Positions 32,842 through 41,767 of a stretch of 64,000 bases of DNA are shown here, one piece after another. Each line of letters begins with the position of its first letter. The stretch's first letter is position 1. The notes under the pieces were generated by a model. It saw only the letters and a list, made by a program, of their open reading frames with translations. It made no database searches and was not told the origin of the DNA. Both the position numbers and the translations under genes were made by a program. This DNA is from an uncultured Pseudohongiella sp. (GTDB lineage Bacteria > Pseudomonadota > Gammaproteobacteria > Pseudomonadales > Pseudohongiellaceae): positions 2,710,438-2,774,437 of the forward strand of contig OX638341.1 in assembly GCA_951812965.1 (NCBI GenBank). The letters run 5' to 3'.

Positions 32842-32860
32842 CCGACTGAACTACCGGTCC
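32784..32860 (-). tRNA. tRNA-Asp (GTC)
   Basis: The 77-nt sequence, read on the minus strand, folds as a cloverleaf: acceptor GGACCGG/CCGGTCC, D loop with AGTCGGTTA, anticodon loop CCTGTCACG with GTC, T arm with GGTTCGAGTCC. The discriminator base is G73 and CCA is encoded, as usual for gammaproteobacterial tRNA-Asp. Its 3' end abuts the truncated antitoxin-like gene. Aspartyl-tRNA synthetase (aspS) is at 60214-61980. Confidence 0.97.
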
Positions 32861-32893
32861 GTTGTGAGGCGTCAACCTGTTCCGGGATGACTT

Positions 32894-32969
32894 TGGTGGG
32901 TGGTGAGGGATTTGAACCCCCGACATTCGCCTTGTAAGGGCGACGCTCTCCCAACTGAGCTAACCACCC
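32894..32969 (-). tRNA. tRNA-Val (TAC)
   Basis: The 76-nt minus-strand cloverleaf has acceptor GGGTGGT/ACCACCC, D arm GCTCAGTTGGGAGAGC, anticodon loop CCTTACAAG with TAC, T arm GGTTCAAATCC and an encoded CCA. It lies 33 bp upstream of tRNA-Asp on the same strand, so the pair is probably co-transcribed. Confidence 0.97.
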
Positions 32970-33098
32970 GCGCTCAGGCGAAGGCGAATTGTACTCGCTT
33001 GGCGTGCTCTGTCAATAAAGGCCGGGGCAAAGAAAGGGACTTGTGGCAAAATGCCTGCTTCTCCAAAAGGCCAAGTGTCCCGCGGCATCAATCTCGAC

Positions 33099-33452
33099 AT
33101 GAAAATCTACAAGGAATTCCGGATCGAGGCAGCGCATCGCCTGCCCAATCTGCCGGCGGAGCATAAATGCTCGCGCCTGCACGGCCATTCGTTCCGTATC
33201 GCAATTACGGTGGAAGGCCCATTGCAACAGCCGCAAGGCTGGGTGCTGGATTTCGCCGATATCGCGGAGGCCTTCCAGCCCCTGTTCGAGCAACTCGATC
33301 ATCGCTATCTGAACGAGATCGAAGGGCTGGAGAATCCCACCAGCGAAAACCTCGCGATCTGGGTCTGGCAGCGGCTGCACGCTTCCCTGCCCGGCCTGGC
33401 TGAGGTCGAAGTTCGCGAAACCTGCACTAGTGGCTGTCGCTACAAAGGGTGA
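33099..33452 (+). CDS. queD: 6-carboxy-5,6,7,8-tetrahydropterin synthase QueD
   Basis: QueD converts dihydroneopterin triphosphate to carboxytetrahydropterin, an early step of queuosine (preQ0) synthesis. The 117-residue protein has the zinc ligands His13, His28 and His30, the catalytic Cys24 in HKCSRLHGH, the DFADI motif (about 53) and the C-terminal VRETCTSGCRYKG. The length is normal. queE and queC are 18 kb away. The start MKIYKEFRIEAAH matches the family; longer frames run into the tRNA flank. The TGA stop is at bases 4-6 of a family 2 repeat (33447). Confidence 0.93.
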   Translation: MKIYKEFRIEAAHRLPNLPAEHKCSRLHGHSFRIAITVEGPLQQPQGWVLDFADIAEAFQPLFEQLDHRYLNEIEGLENPTSENLAIWVWQRLHASLPGLAEVEVRETCTSGCRYKG

Positions 33453-33486
33453 GGACTGGTGGACGCAGCCGTTGAAGCACGACTTT
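33447..33486 (+). repeat. Family 2 repeat (GGGTGAG...), partial copy at the end of queD
   Basis: GGGTGAGGACTGGTGGACGC and AGCCGTTGAAGCACGACTTT resemble the first 40 bases of the fuller copies at 48541 and (reverse) 46737. The stop codon of queD is at bases 4-6. The 3' half of the unit is not recognisable. The rest of the 165-bp gap to the next gene contains no ORF. Confidence 0.55.
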
Positions 33487-33617
33487 CTCCATAATCTAAT
33501 TCAGACTCATGTTAACCAACCGGCGTTGCGTCGCGTTGTACGGGCGAGAATGTAAAATTCTTCGAAACCGGCGAGTAGCCGGATTTATCTGAACCCGAGT
33601 ACGGCAGGAGTACAAAG

Positions 33618-34034
33618 ATGGATATAGGCATAGTGGCTCAGAACGTAGCGTTGTTCGCTGCGTTTGTCGCGGTAGTCTGGCTGGTCGGCAAGACGCGGCA
33701 GCATCGTGTTGTGAAGCAGGTAGAAATCCAGCAGCAAATGTTAGCGAAATTCGAATCGGCGGGAGAACTCACCGAGTTTCTTGAATCCGATAGCGGCCGG
33801 CAGTTCATGCGCCTGTTCGAATCGAATCCTCACAGGTCAATTCTGGCGCTCATGTCGATTGGGATCATACTGACATTTCTCGGACTTGGATTTCATGGCC
33901 TGGCGTTCAGTGACAGCGATTTCGTTATCCCCGGCGTTCTTACGCTTGTCATAGGTATCGGCTTCATAGTGGCCGCAGCGGCGTCCAGACGCTTCTCCAA
34001 GCAATGGCAAGACGAATTGCGCAACGGAGGCTGA
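33618..34034 (+). CDS. Small membrane protein of unknown function, upstream of the sigma factor
   Basis: I do not recognise this 138-residue protein. It has an N-terminal hydrophobic segment (about 7-24), an amphipathic helical stretch rich in Gln/Glu (about 35-65), and two adjacent membrane segments (about 75-95 and 103-123) ending in a basic tail (SRRFSKQW). It ends 9 bp before the sigma factor ATG on the same strand, so it is likely part of that transcript and may be part of the sensing module. Function unknown. Confidence 0.65.
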   Translation: MDIGIVAQNVALFAAFVAVVWLVGKTRQHRVVKQVEIQQQMLAKFESAGELTEFLESDSGRQFMRLFESNPHRSILALMSIGIILTFLGLGFHGLAFSDSDFVIPGVLTLVIGIGFIVAAAASRRFSKQWQDELRNGG

Positions 34035-34043
34035 AACACGGCA

Positions 34044-34541
34044 ATGGATGAAGCCGATTTCCGCGCTATTCACGCGCAAACGGCGCCGCGGCTTCGCGCC
34101 TATCTTATCTCGGCGCTGAAAGACCCGCCGCTGGCCGACGACCTGCTGCAAGAGGCCTATATCCGCCTGCTTCGCGCGGAATTGAAGGACGTGAACATCC
34201 ATCAGATCCGCTCGTATCTGTACAAGACCGCGCTGAGCCTGATCGCCGACCACGGCCGCAGATTGACCAGGCAACGCAGATTGCGCGAGAACTTGCCCGA
34301 GCCGGAACCCGATCGTCCGCGGCCCGATTTGAGCATCGACATGCAGCGATTTTTTGATAAGCTGGCGCCGAAGCAACAGGCGTTGCTCTGGCTTGCCTAT
34401 GTGGAGGGGGCCAGCCACCGCGAGATTTCCGGCGCGCTGGAAATACGCGAACCGGGGGTGCGGGTGGCGCTGTTCCGGGCGCGCGCCAAAATGGCGCGGA
34501 TTCTCGAAAGACATAGCTGGAATCCGGGAGGCGAAAGATGA
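34044..34541 (+). CDS. ECF-type RNA polymerase sigma factor
   Basis: The 165-residue protein has a sigma region 2 (AYLISALKDPPLADDLLQEAYIRLLRA, about 20-46) and a region 4 helix-turn-helix (LAPKQQALLWLAYVEGASHREISGALEIREPGVRVALFRARAKM, about 108-151). It lacks region 3, as ECF sigma factors do. The stop overlaps the next ATG (ATGA at 34538-34541), giving a sigma/anti-sigma pair. The signal it answers and its promoters are not visible here. Confidence 0.9.
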   Translation: MDEADFRAIHAQTAPRLRAYLISALKDPPLADDLLQEAYIRLLRAELKDVNIHQIRSYLYKTALSLIADHGRRLTRQRRLRENLPEPEPDRPRPDLSIDMQRFFDKLAPKQQALLWLAYVEGASHREISGALEIREPGVRVALFRARAKMARILERHSWNPGGER

Positions 34542-35002
34542 ACCTTGACTCATGCTCGAAATCCGAAGCAGTCGTTCAAGCCATTCGCTCAAACCAATGG
34601 CCCGAGGGTCTGCAAGCTCATGTCGAAGCCTGTGAACCCTGCCGCGAGACCAGCAGGGTGGCCTCATGGATGACGGAAATGGCAGCGAGCCTGGAGTCCC
34701 CTCCCGGTGAAATGCCCGATCCCGAGTTGATCTGGCTCAAGGCCAAGATCAATAGGCGCTCGCAGTTGCCGGCTCGGGCGCTGTTGCCGCTCAGGGCCGG
34801 CGGTTTGTTCGGCGCGGCCGGTGTTAGCGTGCTGCTGGCGGCGATTCCGGACGTATGGAATCGGATTCAGGCGTGGCGGCCGGATGCAAGCGTACTGGCG
34901 CAGTTGCAGGAACTGCTTGCTGCCGCACCGGCAGCTTCCTGGTGGATACCCCTTGCCGCAGTTTTGTTGTTCCTGCTTGTGTTTACTGCCAGTGAGGCTT
35001 GA
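34538..35002 (+). CDS. Putative anti-sigma factor with zinc-finger and membrane segments
   Basis: The 154-residue protein has a zinc-binding anti-sigma (ZAS) motif HVEACEPC (His27, Cys31, Cys34) near the N-terminus. The cytoplasmic part is about 80 residues. Hydrophobic segments follow at about 86-104 (AGGLFGAAGVSVLLAAIPD) and 133-151 (WWIPLAAVLLFLLVFTA). That layout fits an inner-membrane anti-sigma factor that holds the overlapping upstream ECF sigma factor. The stop is followed three bases later by a degenerate family 1 repeat. Confidence 0.75.
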   Translation: MNLDSCSKSEAVVQAIRSNQWPEGLQAHVEACEPCRETSRVASWMTEMAASLESPPGEMPDPELIWLKAKINRRSQLPARALLPLRAGGLFGAAGVSVLLAAIPDVWNRIQAWRPDASVLAQLQELLAAAPAASWWIPLAAVLLFLLVFTASEA

Positions 35003-35004
35003 AT

Positions 35005-35032
35005 ATAGGGGCGAGGCACGCCTTGCCCCTAC
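35005..35032. repeat. Degenerate family 1 palindrome between two convergent genes; supplies the ung stop
   Basis: This 28-bp unit matches the family palindrome at 25 of 28 positions (ATAGGGGCGAGGCACG, then CCTTGCCCCTAC). The reverse-strand TAG at 35031-35029 is the stop codon of ung. The TGA of the convergent anti-sigma gene is at 35000-35002. It is the most diverged copy in the window. Confidence 0.85.
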
Positions 35033-35742
35033 GAAATCGGCGGTAATTGCCAATCGATCGTTTCTCTTCCTTGCCCCCGCAAGTAATCGTTTGCCCTGGA
35101 GAAATGCCGGCAGCCGAAAAAGCCACGGTCGGCTGAAAATGGCGAAGGATGCGGCGCCGCCAGCACCAGATGGCGATCCCTGTCGATGATCTGCCCCTTG
35201 CGCTGGGCGTAGGCGCCCCAGAGCATGAACACCAGCCCGCCTTGCTTTTCATTCAGGCATTGCACGACCCGGTCGGTAAATTGCTCCCAGCCTTTGCCCT
35301 GGTGCGAGGCTGCGCGGCGGGCTTCGACGGTGAGCACGGCGTTCAGCAGCAGTACGCCCTGCCTCGCCCAATTTTCCAGGCAGCCATGATTCGGGATAAT
35401 GAATCCCAGGTCGGATTGCAATTCCTTGAACATATTCTGCAATGAGGGCGGCGGGGCGACGCCGGGCGGAACCGAGAAACAAAGCCCGTGCGCCTGGCCG
35501 GGTCCGTGATACGGGTCCTGTCCGAGAATGACGACCTTGACCTTGTCGAAAGGCGTCGAATCGAGCGCGTTGAAGATTTTGCCGCCGGGTGGATAGATTT
35601 GTTTGCCCGCGGCCTTCTGCTCACGCAGAAAATCGCCCAGTTCGCGCATATGAGGCTGGTTGAATTCGTCTCCCAACTCCCGCAGCCAGGAAGCTTCGAG
35701 ACTAACCTGCCGCTGCGCCGCGGACTGTTCGTCAGCCGCCAT
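35029..35742 (-). CDS. ung: Uracil-DNA glycosylase
   Basis: Ung removes uracil from DNA in base excision repair. The 237-residue protein has the water-activating motif GQDPYHG with Asp76, the Phe-stacking FSVPPG region, and the DNA-intercalation motif [11 protein letters not shown] near residue 200. The length is typical of family 1 enzymes. The start is followed closely by lysS on the same strand (lysS stop 35732), with an 11-bp overlap. Its TAG stop lies in a degenerate family 1 palindrome. Confidence 0.96.
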   Translation of the reverse strand: MAADEQSAAQRQVSLEASWLRELGDEFNQPHMRELGDFLREQKAAGKQIYPPGGKIFNALDSTPFDKVKVVILGQDPYHGPGQAHGLCFSVPPGVAPPPSLQNMFKELQSDLGFIIPNHGCLENWARQGVLLLNAVLTVEARRAASHQGKGWEQFTDRVVQCLNEKQGGLVFMLWGAYAQRKGQIIDRDRHLVLAAPHPSPFSADRGFFGCRHFSRANDYLRGQGRETIDWQLPPIS

Positions 35743-37222
35743 GTTCCGGCCGCATATGCGGGAAAAGCAGGACGTCCTTGATCGACGGCGAGTTGGTCAG
35801 CAACATGACCAGGCGGTCGATGCCGAGTCCTTCGCCCGCGGCCGGGGGCATGCCGTATTCGAGCGCGGTAATGTAGTCCTTGTCGTAGTACATCGCCTCG
35901 TCGTCGCCGGATTCACGCTGCTCGGCCTGGGCGCGGAAACGCTCGGCCTGGTCTTCCGGGTCATTGAGTTCGGAGAAACCGTTGGCCAATTCCTGCCCGG
36001 CGATAAACAACTCGAAGCGGTCGACGATGCCGGAGTCGGCGTCGTTACTGCGCGACAGCGGCGACACTTCAGTCGGATAATCGACAATGAAAACCGGATC
36101 GATCAATCGATCCTCGACTTTCTGCTCGATTATCTCCATCAGCATTTTGCCCTCGGGCCAGGCAGGATCGAAGGAAACTTCCAGATCGTGGGCCAGGGAT
36201 CGCAGACTTTCGAGATTGCCAAGCGTTGACGCATCGTCCAGGCCGCAATATTCGACTACCGCGTCGCGCACGCTCAGCCGTCTGAATGGCTTGGCAAGAT
36301 CAAACTCATGGCCTTGCCAGTTGAAGCGGGTCTCGCCCATTACTTCCCGCGCCACGGTCCGCAGCAGATCTTCCGTCAGGTCCATGAAGTCCGAAAAGAC
36401 TCTATGTGCCTGATAGAATTCGAGCATGGTGAATTCAGGATTGTGTCTGGTCGAAAGTCCCTCGTTGCGGAAATTGCGGTTCAACTCAAACACCGCATCG
36501 AATCCACCTACCAGCAGCCGCTTCAGGTACAACTCCGGGGCGACGCGAAGATACATCGGCAGATCCAGAGCATTGTGGTGGGTGATGAAAGGTCGCGCCA
36601 CGGCGCCGCCAGGAATGACCTGCAACATGGGCGTTTCGACTTCCATGAAGCCGGCGTTTTCGAAATAATTCCTGACAGAACGCAGCACTTTCGACCTGAG
36701 TACGAATCGGTCGCGGCTTTCGGGATTCGCGATCAGGTCGACATAACGGCGCCGGTACCGGGTTTCGGTATCGGTCAGTCCCTTGTATTTGTCCGGCAGC
36801 GGCCGCAGCGCCTTGGTAATCAACTGAAACTCGGCCACGCGAACCGTCAATTCGCCCTTGCCGGTGCGAAACATCTCCCCCCGGACACCGACGATGTCGC
36901 CGAGGTCGAGCAGTTTCACGCGTTCGGCCAACTCTTCCGGAAGCTGCTTGTTGTTCAGGTACAGTTGCATGTCGCCGCTGCCGTCGTTAATCACGACAAA
37001 CGGCCCTCGCATGCGAATAACGCGGCCTGCCAGACTGACTCGCCGATGCTCCGCGGCAAGCGAGTCCGTGTCAGTCAACTCGCAATCATTGCTGATTTCC
37101 CGAGCACTGTTTTCCGGTCTGAAATCATTGGGAAACGCCAGCCCCCGCTCGCGCAGATGCGCCAGCTTTCGCCGGCGCTCGGCAATGAGCTTGTTCTCGG
37201 TTGTACCTTCGGATGCTGACAT
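35732..37222 (-). CDS. lysS: Lysyl-tRNA synthetase (class II)
   Basis: The 496-residue protein has an N-terminal OB fold ([28 protein letters not shown], about 62-90). The class II catalytic core includes motif 1 near [20 protein letters not shown], motif 2 [20 protein letters not shown] (about 270-290), and motif 3 [13 protein letters not shown] near the C-terminus. The length is standard. It follows prfB by 9 bp on the same strand, the conserved prfB-lysS operon. The cognate tRNA-Lys is at 50864-50939. Confidence 0.97.
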   Translation of the reverse strand: MSASEGTTENKLIAERRRKLAHLRERGLAFPNDFRPENSAREISNDCELTDTDSLAAEHRRVSLAGRVIRMRGPFVVINDGSGDMQLYLNNKQLPEELAERVKLLDLGDIVGVRGEMFRTGKGELTVRVAEFQLITKALRPLPDKYKGLTDTETRYRRRYVDLIANPESRDRFVLRSKVLRSVRNYFENAGFMEVETPMLQVIPGGAVARPFITHHNALDLPMYLRVAPELYLKRLLVGGFDAVFELNRNFRNEGLSTRHNPEFTMLEFYQAHRVFSDFMDLTEDLLRTVAREVMGETRFNWQGHEFDLAKPFRRLSVRDAVVEYCGLDDASTLGNLESLRSLAHDLEVSFDPAWPEGKMLMEIIEQKVEDRLIDPVFIVDYPTEVSPLSRSNDADSGIVDRFELFIAGQELANGFSELNDPEDQAERFRAQAEQRESGDDEAMYYDKDYITALEYGMPPAAGEGLGIDRLVMLLTNSPSIKDVLLFPHMRPEHGG

Positions 37223-37231
37223 CTTGCTACC

Positions 37232-38330
37232 TTACAGGCCCGATTTGAGGCTTGCTTCGATGAATATGTCCAGCCCGCCGTCGAGCACGGCGCTGGTGTT
37301 GGTAGTCTCGGTTCCCGTACGCAAATCCTTGATGCGCGAGGAATCGAGAACATAGGAACGAATCTGGCTGCCCCAGCCAATATCCGCCTTCGATTCTTCT
37401 ATGCTTTGTGATTCTTCTTTTCGGCGGAGTTCTTCCATCTCATAAATTTTCGCCTTCAATTGCTTGATCGCCATTTCCTTGTTCTTGTGCTGCGAACGCT
37501 GGCTCTGGCATTGCACGACGATTCCCGTAGGTTCGTGCGTCAGGCGCACCGCGGAATCGGTCTTGTTGACATGCTGGCCGCCGGCGCCGCTCGAGCGATA
37601 GGTGTCGATGCGCACCTGGCTCATATCGAGATTGACCTCGATGTCGTCCTCTATTTCGGGCGAAACGAAAACCGCGGCGAAGGAGGTATGTCTCCGGTTG
37701 CCGGAATCGAATGGCGACTTGCGCACGAGACGATGGACGCCGGTTTCGGTGCGCAGCCAGCCGAACGCATAATCGCCCTTGACGTGTACGGCGGCACTTT
37801 TTACGCCCGCCACATCGCCGCCGGAAACTTCGGTCAGATCCATGGAAAAGCCCTTGTCCTCGCCCCAGCGCAGATACATGCGCAAGAGCATTTCCGCCCA
37901 ATCCTGGGCCTCGGTGCCGCCGGAACCGGCCTGGATATCGAGCCAGGCATTCGCCTGATCCTTCTCGCCAGCGAACATGCGGCGGAATTCGAGTGCATCC
38001 AGTTTAGCGAGCAAGGACTGGAATTCGGCTTCCGCTTCGTTCAATAACTCGCTGTCGTCTTCTTCGCGGGCCAGTTCGAACAAGTCACGCAAATCCGCCG
38101 CGCCCGCTTCGAGTTCGTCTATGGCGCCGGTTGCGGCCGCGAGTTCGGATTGTTCGCGGCCAAGCGCCTGGGCGCGGGCCGGCTGCTCCCAGACCGCCGG
38201 CTCGGCCAGTTCGAGTTCGACCTCGGTCAGCCGCTCACGCTTGGCGGCATAGTCAAAGATACCCCCTGAGACTTTGGGTGCGCTCGGAGATTTCTTTCAA
38301 CTTGTTGAGTTGGATGCTTACTTCCAGCAT
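37232..38330 (-). CDS. prfB: Peptide chain release factor 2, with programmed +1 frameshift
   Basis: The gene is read as 38330-38256 (25 codons, [25 protein letters not shown]). A +1 shift at CTT-TGA-C (the T at 38255 is skipped) leads into 38254-37232. A Shine-Dalgarno-like AGGGGGT precedes the shift site as in E. coli. The 365-residue product has the SPF stop-recognition tripeptide ([14 protein letters not shown]) and the GGQ catalytic motif ([14 protein letters not shown]). RF2 ends translation at UGA and UAA, and the shift at an in-frame UGA autoregulates its own level. lysS follows 9 bp after the stop. Confidence 0.97.
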
Positions 38331-38390
38331 GCTTCGATTCCGCCCTGATTTGTCGCGACAGGGATTCTATCCCAATCTGCTCCCAATCTC

Positions 38391-40391
38391 TTGAAAATAC
38401 ATTGTGCAAAACTCGAATGGACGGCCTCAGGTACGCCGCGCTCCATCGAATTTGGCGATACTTGTCACGATGCCGGAGACCCGCTCGGCGAAAGCCGGCA
38501 TGTGTTCCTGCAAGCGAATCGGATCGCCGAGCGGCTGGACAGCCATGACGGGGAATTCGTCATCGCCGAGGCGGGTTTCGGCAGCGCGATCAATTTCGCT
38601 GAAACGGCCACGCTCTGGCTGGCCGCCGGCCGCCCCTGCCCCCTGCGCTATCTCGGGTTCGATTTGCGTCCGTTTGCGCAAACCGATCTCGAACGCTCGC
38701 TAGCCCGCTTCCCCGAATTGCGGAAGGCGGTCGAGCCCTTGCTGGCGCAATATCCCTTGCCGGTCGCGGGTTGTCATCGTCTGCACCTGCTCGCGGGCCT
38801 GCAACTCGATCTGTATTTCGGCGATGTCGTGGAGCAATTTCGCGCGCATGGCGAAGGTCTGCGCGGCAGGGTACATGCCTGGTATCTAGACGGATTCAGT
38901 CCCGACCGCAATCCACGAATGTGGTGCGATGATTTGTTTGAAGCGATCGCTGAAAGCAGCAGGCCACAAGCTACGATCAGCACCTATAGCGCGGCCGGAG
39001 AGGTTCGGCGAGGATTGCAGCGTGCCGGGTTTGCGATTGAGCGGATTCCCGGATTCGGCGGCAAACGGCATATGTTGCGCGGCGTACTCAAGACCGGGTC
39101 CTTTCCGGAAAGTGAAGTGGGTGTCCCACGGCCATGGTTCCGTTTGCCCAAGGTCGCGGCAAGCACTCGTACCGCGGCGGTAATCGGGGCCGGGCTGGCA
39201 GGCAGCAGCACGGCCCGGCATCTGGCGCGCAAGGGTTGGCAGGTCACCGTCTTCGAGCGAGCTGCCGCGATCGATCATGGCGTAAACGCGCTCGGACAAC
39301 TGGCGCTGCGCTGCCGCCTGTTCGCACAGGACAATGCGCTGGCGCGTTTCTTCCTGGCGGGATTTCTCTATTCGGCGCGCGAATTCCAATGGCTGTCCCA
39401 TGAAGAAAATCGATGCGGGTCCCATGAGAGAGGCCATGAGGGAGGTCTTGGATGGCGGCCTTGTGGGCTGCTGCAGTTGCGAACAGGCAAGCTGCGGCAA
39501 ATCGACCCGGCGGCGGTGGAAAACCTGTATCCCGACGAAGTGCTGCAGTGGCGTACCCGGAAACAATTGCAGGCGCTGGCCGGGTTGCCGTTGGCGCAGG
39601 CGGGTTGGCACAGTCCTGCCGCCGGCTGGCTGAATCCACTGGATTTGTGCCAGACATGGCTGGATCACCCGGCAATCGAGCTGAATTCGGACGCCGGAAT
39701 CATCGAGATTGCAAGGGAAAACGATGGCTGGCGCCTGCATTCGATCGACAGGGAACCAAGTGGTCGAAACTTTCCCATCGTAGTTGTCGCTTGCGGTTTG
39801 GGCGCCTTGCGCTTCCCGCAATTGGAAAGTCTGCCCCTGCGCGCCGTGCCGGGCGAAGTACTGCGGATTCGGGAAACTGCAGCCAGCGGCGCCATACGCC
39901 ACGTCATCCAGGGAGAACGGGGAATATTTCCCGCCGCACAGGGGCGCCATAGCATTTCCGCAAGTTTCGGGAAAGACGAAGATGCGCGGCAAGACGCGGC
40001 CGACGAGAGCCTCGGGCTGGTCCAGCAATTGTTCGAGCCGCCGCTGCATCTGGAAACCGGGGGCGCCGAAAGCGTCAGGGCCGAACGCTGTCAGTCCGCT
40101 GACTTCGCCCCGCTAATCGGCGCGGCGCCCGATCTTGCCGCGTGCAGGCGGCTGTACGCGCCTCTTGCCCGCAACGCCCGCGCTTCGGGATTGCCTCCGC
40201 CGGCTCATCTGCCGGGGCTGTTCGTAAATCTCGCACATGGCTCTCATGGACTGAGCAGCGCACCGCTGGCCGCCGAATACCTGGCCAGCGTAATTCACGG
40301 CGAAACCCCGCCGTTCGGCCGCGACATCGCGGCTGCGCTCGATCCGTTACGTTTTCTGATCCGCAGCCTTCGGCGGCAGAGAACCGGTTGA
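38391..40391 (+). CDS. mnmC: Bifunctional tRNA wobble-uridine modification enzyme MnmC
   Basis: MnmC finishes the mnm5 group on tRNA wobble uridines. The 666-residue protein has an N-terminal SAM methyltransferase (about 1-240; VFLQANRIAERL, EAGFGSAINF, YLDGFSPDRNPRMW) and a C-terminal FAD oxidoreductase (AVIGAGLAGSSTARHLARKG near 263; final HGSHGLSSAPLAAEYLA). It starts at a TTG (LKIHCAKLEW), as no in-frame ATG or GTG gives the family N-terminus. It is divergent from prfB with a 60-bp gap. The fusion is the enterobacterial-type arrangement. Confidence 0.92.
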   Translation: MKIHCAKLEWTASGTPRSIEFGDTCHDAGDPLGESRHVFLQANRIAERLDSHDGEFVIAEAGFGSAINFAETATLWLAAGRPCPLRYLGFDLRPFAQTDLERSLARFPELRKAVEPLLAQYPLPVAGCHRLHLLAGLQLDLYFGDVVEQFRAHGEGLRGRVHAWYLDGFSPDRNPRMWCDDLFEAIAESSRPQATISTYSAAGEVRRGLQRAGFAIERIPGFGGKRHMLRGVLKTGSFPESEVGVPRPWFRLPKVAASTRTAAVIGAGLAGSSTARHLARKGWQVTVFERAAAIDHGVNALGQLALRCRLFAQDNALARFFLAGFLYSAREFQWLSHEENRCGSHERGHEGGLGWRPCGLLQLRTGKLRQIDPAAVENLYPDEVLQWRTRKQLQALAGLPLAQAGWHSPAAGWLNPLDLCQTWLDHPAIELNSDAGIIEIARENDGWRLHSIDREPSGRNFPIVVVACGLGALRFPQLESLPLRAVPGEVLRIRETAASGAIRHVIQGERGIFPAAQGRHSISASFGKDEDARQDAADESLGLVQQLFEPPLHLETGGAESVRAERCQSADFAPLIGAAPDLAACRRLYAPLARNARASGLPPPAHLPGLFVNLAHGSHGLSSAPLAAEYLASVIHGETPPFGRDIAAALDPLRFLIRSLRRQRTG

Positions 40392-40417
40392 TCGATGCCT
40401 CGTCTAGCCGGACGATG

Positions 40418-41728
40418 TCACACCAGGCGATTGAAGAATCCGGTCACGCAGGTGAACAGATGGGCAGGATCCTCGCTGCCCGCCAACTCGCGGATCGAAT
40501 GCATGCCGAATTGCGCGACGCCGATGTCGAGCACGGGAATGCCGAGTTCCGCTGCCGTCAGCGGCCCGATCGTGCTGCCGCAGGCCAGGTCGGCGCGATT
40601 GGCGAACCATTGGCATGGTACGCCGGTCTGCTCGCAGAGCGAACGGAACAGCGCTACCGAGGCGCTGCTGCCGGCATAACGCTGGTTGGCGTTGCTTTTG
40701 ACGACCGGTCCGCCATTGAGCAGCGGTCTGTGCTCGCGGTCGTGCTTGTCGGCGAAATTCGGATGCACACCGTGGGAGTTGTCGATGGACAGCATCAGCG
40801 ATTGCTGAATCATGCGGGGAAAGGCATCGGCCCCACCGTCTTCCTGCGCGATCAGCCGCTGGAGGACTGAGCTCAGAAAAGTCCCCCGGGCGCCCGAGGC
40901 GGACACGCTGCCCACTTCCTCATGGTCATTGCAGACGATCATCGAGGCGTGCTCGCCATCCGCCGATATCAGCGCCCGCAAGGCGACATAAGTGCTCAAA
41001 AGGTTGTCCAGCCGCGCCGAGGCGATGAATTCGCCGCGCAAGCCGACCCGGGCCGGCGGCTGGGTATCATAAAGCAGCAGGTCCCAGGACAGCACCCTGG
41101 CAATGGGTGTCCCTTCGCCGCCTTCTCCGGCATTGATTTGTTCCAGCAGAATCCGTTCGAAATCGAAGGATTCGCCTTCTCCCAGGCGCAACGTCACGGG
41201 CGATAACTCGGTTTGCGGATTGATGTTGCGGCCCTTGTTGGCCTCGCGGTCCAGGTGGATGGCGAGACTGGGAATGAAGGCTACCGGGTCACGGAAATCC
41301 ACGAGCGTGGAAAGCAGTTGTCCGTTTGCGTCGACGCCGGAAACGCGGCCGGCGATGGACAAGTCGCGGTCGTACCATGGGTGCAGCAGCACGCCGCCAT
41401 AGGTTTCGACGTTGAACTGGGCATAACCCTGATTTTGTCGGGTCGATTGCCGCCGAATGCGCAGGCATGGACTGTCGGTGTGTGTGCCCGCCAGCCGGAT
41501 GCCTTCATCGAGTAATGAGCGGCGGCCGGAGCGGAAAGCGATAAGCGAACCGTCGTCACGCGTGACAAAGCCGGCCTCGCAAGCTTGCGCGGGCCAGCGG
41601 TCGGTTTCGCGCAAGGGCTGAAATCCGGCGTCCGTCAGCAAGCGGCAGGCATTTTCCACCGCGTGCCAGGGTGTGGGCGAGCGCTGAATGAAGTTCAGCA
41701 GATTGTCAATCAGGGCTGCGCCTTTCAT
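40418..41728 (-). CDS. apeB: M18 family aminopeptidase (aspartyl aminopeptidase type)
   Basis: The 436-residue protein has the M18 metal and catalytic motifs: AGTHTDSPCLRI (about 80-91), SARLDNLLSTYVALRAL, CNDHEEVGSVSASGA, and SIDNSHGVHPNFADKHDREHRPLLNGGPVVK. The SNANQRYAGSSAS segment and a C-terminal His in FGMHSIREL complete the set. M18 enzymes form dodecameric cytosolic aminopeptidases preferring acidic or other N-terminal residues. The gene is convergent with mnmC and is 39 bp from the FKBP gene on the same strand. Confidence 0.92.
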   Translation of the reverse strand: MKGAALIDNLLNFIQRSPTPWHAVENACRLLTDAGFQPLRETDRWPAQACEAGFVTRDDGSLIAFRSGRRSLLDEGIRLAGTHTDSPCLRIRRQSTRQNQGYAQFNVETYGGVLLHPWYDRDLSIAGRVSGVDANGQLLSTLVDFRDPVAFIPSLAIHLDREANKGRNINPQTELSPVTLRLGEGESFDFERILLEQINAGEGGEGTPIARVLSWDLLLYDTQPPARVGLRGEFIASARLDNLLSTYVALRALISADGEHASMIVCNDHEEVGSVSASGARGTFLSSVLQRLIAQEDGGADAFPRMIQQSLMLSIDNSHGVHPNFADKHDREHRPLLNGGPVVKSNANQRYAGSSASVALFRSLCEQTGVPCQWFANRADLACGSTIGPLTAAELGIPVLDIGVAQFGMHSIRELAGSEDPAHLFTCVTGFFNRLV

Positions 41729-41767
41729 CGTTGCAAGCGGGCTTGCCGGCTGCGGCCGGCCCGGCTC

